NCBI GenBank assembly: GCA_944989445.1
Contig: CALYLW010000694.1
Coordinates: forward strand, 62,001 to 126,000
From: Ampullaceana balthica
Taxonomy: Eukaryota; Mollusca; Gastropoda; Lymnaeidae
Length of the DNA: 64,000 nt
Direction of reading: 5' to 3'
Shown: positions 59,941 to 64,000 of the stretch, one piece after another
Numbering within the stretch: position 1 is the first letter of the stretch
How the letters are laid out: each line of letters begins with the position of its first letter
Made by a program: the position numbers and the translations under genes
The notes under the pieces: model-generated
The model's database searches: none
The model's input: only the letters and a program-made list of their open reading frames with translations
What the model was told of the DNA's origin: nothing

Positions 59941-60080
59941 GTCTATCTGAGGGTTGTATTAGATTATCTTTGTGTTGTATTTCCAAATTAGAATTAATTA
60001 TCTTATGTATTATTACTACTTTGATCTCTGTTTCTTCTTTCCTCTAGTGTTTCAAGGCTTAATGATTGGACTAAGGGTTT
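59937..60080 (-). mobile_element. LINE scrap, SINE-partner family
   Basis: CTGAGGGTTGTATTAGATTA, TTTGTGTTGTATTTCCAA and TGTTTCAAGGCTTAATGATT align with the interior of 55868-56350. Confidence 0.6.
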
Positions 60081-60084
60081 AAGC

Positions 60085-60605
60085 AGCCTAAGACAGATGA
60101 CAAGAATGCCAACCTTTCCCTATAAAACAAGGTAGTGTAATAAAGAAAGAATAAGTTTTATGAGAACGAAAAACCGAAACTTTATACGAACTTTACAAAT
60201 TGTTATGTTAGAAATCTAACTTAAAAAACTTTTTTCTTTCTTGATTCTAAAAATTCTAAATTTTCTGCTTTTCCTCTGGCTAAAATCGTTGATGTCATTT
60301 GATTTGTTAGTGTCCTTTTGTGTCCAATAGCCCAATTAGGTAGATTGGTCAATCTTATGCACTCATTGCTTATAGCAATTTTTAAAAAATTAATAACCAA
60401 AGTTTATAGAAGATTCTCTCACATTTATAGCTAGCATTATGTATAGAAGTTGAAAGGAATGTTCGATGTTATGTTATTGCATTACGCTGGAAAACTTTGA
60501 TCCTGAATATTGTAAGAAATTTTAATACGATAAGTCTTTGGTTTGAATTTATTAAGTCATTTTTTTATATCCCGTGATTTCAATCTAAATTCCTTGCTTG
60601 TGAAT
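60085..60605. other. no gene recognised
   Basis: AT-rich, no repeat or domain. Confidence 0.35.
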
Positions 60606-60608
60606 GTC

Positions 60609-60826
60609 ATAGGGAACAGTGGTCGAAAGGCATGCGCGCTCGGATTGCGTACCGAGTGTCAAGGGTTCTAATCTCCACGAAGGCAGGGATTTGTCCCCCG
60701 GGGCCGGGGGTGTAGCCGAGTCCATCCAGCTCCGACACCCACCTGACACTAGTTAGGCGGCTGGGATTAGCGTGGCCCCTCATAGCCGTGGCTTGTGAAC
60801 GCTGAGTCACTTTCCTATATGTTCTA
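60609..60826 (+). mobile_element. tRNA-derived SINE, family 1, 3' truncated
   Basis: A box GTGGTCGAAAGGC and B box GGGTTCTAATCTCC, then the family body with CACTAGTTAGGCGGCTGGG and GCCGTGGCTTGTGAACGCTG. The 3' tail with GATAA repeats is missing. An hAT end begins 6 bp later. Confidence 0.75.
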
Positions 60827-60831
60827 AACCA

Positions 60832-60950
60832 GTGGTTCCCAAAGTAATCCCTATGGACCCCAAGGGGTCCCCGTCACCTTTCAGGGGAAGCATGGAAAAT
60901 TAAAATTGATTTGGGGGTCACTGAACAACGTCAGGGGGTCCGCGCAAGGC
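60832..60950 (+). mobile_element. hAT-type terminus
   Basis: It starts CAGTGGTTCCCAAAGTAATC and continues with GGACCCCAAGGGGTCCCCGT, a GC-rich palindrome near the end. The opposite end was not found before 61240. Confidence 0.5.
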
Positions 60951-61237
60951 TTAGAATAATATAATAAAATTGTGATTCATTTTTACTGTTATTGAAATTT
61001 AAAAAAAAATTAATAATAAAATAAATAAAATAGTATCTGAATTCTTTTTCTACTAACTAAATAACATCTTAGGTGCTATCAGTCACGGAATACAATGATG
61101 TTTTGCCTAGAAAAGGAAGTAGAACTTCGGTAATTTCCACAGCTATAACCAATCAAAATAATTGGTTTATATCATGATCAAGGTTGATGCGTAAGAAAGC
61201 GAAATTTCTATAAATAGGTCAGAAAAAATACCATTTT

Positions 61238-61264
61238 TAAATCCCTTACATTAGCTTCACCGCC

Positions 61265-61340
<76 letters not shown>

Positions 61341-61825
61341 GTCTTGGGTTCGCGGTCGGTCGGTCGGTCGGGCGGAAAAACAAAAATAAAAAATGACACT
61401 TTTCCCGTGATGCCATCGAGCTGAAATTTGGCACACGGACCCGTCTGACCTAACAATGCATCGTATCAAAATTTCAGATCGATCGAACGTACCGTAATTA
61501 AATTAATGCATTTTTAGTTTATCCTTATATGAGGTATGTAATTCAAATTCACTGTTTGTTATTGTTTTTTTTCCACGTGAAATTTTGAGCTGACGCATTG
61601 AGGCGACCCAACGAAGCGACGGGCGCTTTTGTTTACATTTTACGTGTCACTCTGAGCTCGGTCAAGCGAATCGGTGACCAGACTTTTCCCCTCTCCCCCC
61701 CCCACCCACCACACCCCCCACCCCTCACTAGGGATATGATGCAAAGTTGAGTTAAGACAGATTCAGTCTGTAAATGTTTGAAAATAATCAATACTGTTAG
61801 TTATGTCTCATATATAAGGGATTTA
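61238..61825 (-). mobile_element. family U copy A
   Basis: Right and left limits are AAATCCCTTACATTAGC (61238) and ATATAAGGGATTT (about 61824). On the minus strand it holds module N (61465-61530), the GAGCTCAGAGTGACACGT segment and, at its other end, a CT/GA tract. Its sequence is nearly identical to copy B, which starts 622-625 bp further on. Confidence 0.6.
61265..61345. repeat. (CT)n microsatellite in U copy A
   Basis: About 65 bp of CT followed by CTGTCTCTCTGTCTTGGG. A matching tract is in copy B; the 33120 and 62460 copies have only CAGACAGAC-type sequence here. Confidence 0.96.
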
Positions 61826-61861
61826 TAGTCAAAAACTTTGTTTTTACGGGTTTGTTTTATT

Positions 61862-61885
61862 AAATCCCTTACATTAGCTTCACCG

Positions 61886-61949
<64 letters not shown>

Positions 61950-62450
61950 GTCTCTCTGTCTTGGGTTCGCGGTCGGTCGGTCGGGAGGGCGGAAAAACAA
62001 AAATAAAAAATGACACTTTTCCCGTGATGCCATCGAGCTGAAATTTGACACCGACCCGTGTGACCTAACAATGCATCGTATCAAAATTTCAGATCGATCG
62101 AACGTACCGTAATTAAATTAATGCATTTTTAGTTTATCTCTATTCGAGGTATGTAATTCAATTTCACTGTTTGTTATTGTTGTTTTTTTCACGTGATTGT
62201 TCAGTCACGCGTTGACGCGACCCATCGAAGTACCGGCGTGCTTTTGTTTACATTTTGCGTGTCACGCTGAGCTCGGTCCAGCGATCGGTGACCAGACCTT
62301 TCCCCTCTCCCAACCCCACCCCACCCCCAAACCCGGTTAAACAGCAGGAGTTAAGGCAGATAAAGTCTGTAAATGTTTGTCGAGTTTGAAGATGATCAAT
62401 ACTTTTAATTATGACTCATATATAAAGGATTTATAGTCCAAAACTTTGTT
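61862..62450 (-). mobile_element. family U copy B
   Basis: Starts AAATCCCTTACATTAGCTTC like copy A and ends AAAGGATTTATAGTCC. Module N is at about 62080-62140. The CT tract (61888-61962) is slightly shorter than in copy A. The A-B arrangement is a direct tandem duplication. Confidence 0.6.
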
Positions 62451-62459
62451 TTTACAAAC

Positions 62460-62932
62460 GCTACAAACATTTACTGACTGAATCTGTCTTAACACAACAT
62501 TGCTTCATAACCCATGGGTGGGGTGGGGGCGGGGTGGGGGTGGGTGGGGGAGAGGGGAAAAGTCTGGTCTTCGATCGCTTGACCGAGCTCAGCGTGACAC
62601 GTAAAATGTAAACAAAAGCACGCCGGTGCTTCGATGGGTCGCCTCAACGCGTCAACTCAAACTTTCACGTGGAAAAAAAACAATAAACAAACAGTGAGTT
62701 TGAATTACATACGTTATATAAGGATAAACTAAAAATGCATTAATTTAATTACGGTACGTTCGATCGATCTGAAATTTTGATACGATGCATTGTTAGGTGA
62801 CACGGGTCCGTGTGCCAAATTTCAGCCCGATCGCATCACGGGAAGTGGGTCATTTTTTACTTGTGTTTTTCCGCCCGCCCAAGACAGACAGACAGAGATG
62901 ACCGGTGGTGAAGTTAATATAAGGGATTTAAA
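62460..62932 (+). mobile_element. family U copy C, inverted
   Basis: Reads in the same direction as 33120-33645 (CAAACATTTACTGACTGAAT, GACCGAGCTCAGCGTGACAC, module N at 62745-62800) and ends AATATAAGGGATTTA. The left end is missing, joined directly to the end of copy B. Confidence 0.58.
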
Positions 62933-63360
62933 AATGACCCACTCCCGTGATGCCATCGAGCTGAACTTTGACACCTAGGCTCGTGTTACCTAACAATGCA
63001 TCGTATCAAAAATTCAGATCGATCGAACGTAAAGTTATTAAATTAATGCATTTTTAGTTTATCTATATAAACTATATGTAGCGGTCGCTATTGTTTACAT
63101 TTTGCGGGTCACTTGACTTCACGCCAGCCATCGGTGAACACATCTCATTTTTTAACCAGTTGGTTTACATCAGAATTTGAGTTAACGCGTTGACGCCACC
63201 CGTCCATGTCCACACCCCCTCCCCCCTTCCCCAAGTTTTAAAGCCAGGGGAGATAATTTCGGTTTCAGTCTGTAAATGTTTGTCGCGTTTGAACATAATC
63301 AATACTTTTAGTTATATCTCATATATAAGGGATTTATAGTCAAAAACTTGGTTTTGCGGG
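62933..63360 (-). mobile_element. family U copy D
   Basis: Starts within the unit (TGACCCACTCCCGTGATGCC) abutting copy C, has module N at about 62998-63060, and ends ATATAAGGGATTTATAGTCA. It is more diverged in its middle. Confidence 0.55.
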
Positions 63361-63676
63361 GTTGTTTTATTTAACGTGAATCAACGAGGGTGGCAAGGTT
63401 GTGTAATTTTCAATGCGTCGGGAAGTTATATTAATCTAAATTGTATCCTATCATCAAATAATTTATTTCAAAAGGGCTTTACTGCAGCAATCCATTGAAA
63501 AAGTTATTACTTAATTATAAAAGTGTGTTACAACAGAAAAGAGAATGAGTGAGCCGAAGAGAAATTCCGACAATTCGGTGTTGAATATTTGAAATATGTC
63601 AAAATGTTTAAAAGACAGATACGAAAAGTTGAAACGTTATTAACTGAATTAAAATTTAAATGATTTTTTGATGTTA

Positions 63677-64000
63677 AAGCTACATCCATGTCTAATATCC
63701 TTGATATCCTTTCTGTTGCTACTGAAGATGCTCCGGTAATGGTAGGCAGATACAGAGGCTTTCTTGCATACTTAAAAATGCTGTACCGAATGTATTTCCA
63801 GTACATTGTTTCTTTCATCGCCATCATTTATTCTCTAAAAATTTCAGTGAACGTTTGCATGGATCATTAGATTATATGATTAGAGCAGTAGTAAAATCAA
63901 AAGGAATGCCTTCAATGAGAGATTATTTGCTCAACATTAGAAAATGAAGAAGACTATAGTCGTATACTTATTCACACCGAAGTACGTTGGTTAACAAAAA
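63677..64000 (+). pseudogene. hAT transposase relic (ZBED5/FAM200-like), continues past window
   Basis: The plus strand encodes ATEDAPVMVGRYRGFLAYLK (63709-63777), the family's DGAPAM.G...GF motif with D and E present. A one-base slip leads to VPNVFPVHCFFHRHHLFSK, matching the VHC..HR segment. Then come YMIRAVVKSKG, a stop near 63945 and, in a third frame, RILIHTEVRWLTK, the conserved HTEVRWLS motif, at the window edge. Two frameshifts make it dead. The same broad family as 7200-7770, but a different region of the protein. Confidence 0.75.

Overview
This is an AT-rich eukaryotic, almost certainly animal, stretch with no recognisable intact host gene. I saw no convincing exon, no canonical tRNA or rRNA gene, and no bacterial signature. 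The sequence is built from tandem repeats and decayed transposons. The mixture (L2/CR1-type LINEs with hairpin tails, a LINE-partnered tRNA SINE with GATAA-type tails, many hAT relics, Helitrons, a KRBA2-like integrase element) suits an invertebrate such as a mollusc. That placement is inference; I cannot name a species.

Layout. 1-9 kb: a short Helitron inside a LINE tail, four minisatellites, and a ZBED5/FAM200-type hAT transposase relic. 9-19 kb: a run of minisatellites (16, 30, 24, 43, 21 and 27/28 bp units), a SINE, two LINE ends and an hAT MITE. 20-24 kb: the best LINE (reverse transcriptase on the minus strand), a long GT tract, and a second LINE copy carrying a tRNA SINE with an 18-nt target duplication. 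25-28 kb: a 35-bp GT-rich array and a 43-bp array broken by an hAT MITE. 28-32 kb: two LINE relics with GA tracts at the same internal position, separated by a Helitron relic. 32-41 kb: MITEs, a second Helitron type containing an AAC-rich tract inside a LINE tail, a second complete copy of the first Helitron, a SINE, and a 32-bp array split by a LINE. 41-48 kb: a 2.1-kb hAT with 8-bp target duplication and a nested SINE, a pogo/Tigger relic between two CT tracts, and two foldback elements. 49.3-52.5 kb: a 3.2-kb satellite of 35/36-bp units with higher-order structure. 53-57 kb: further arrays and a LINE end. 57.9-59.6 kb: a KRBA2-like integrase pseudogene with a palindromic sequence upstream. 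60-64 kb: a SINE, an hAT end, a cluster of one dispersed repeat in alternating orientation, and the start of another ZBED5-type hAT relic that runs off the window.

The open reading frames are nearly all by-products of repeats: units whose length is a multiple of 3, or which lack stops, stay open in several frames. No genes here work together as a system. The interest lies in element structure: well-bounded short Helitrons, a SINE and LINE sharing a 3' tail, microsatellites arising inside LINE copies, insertions into arrays, and two-level satellite organisation.
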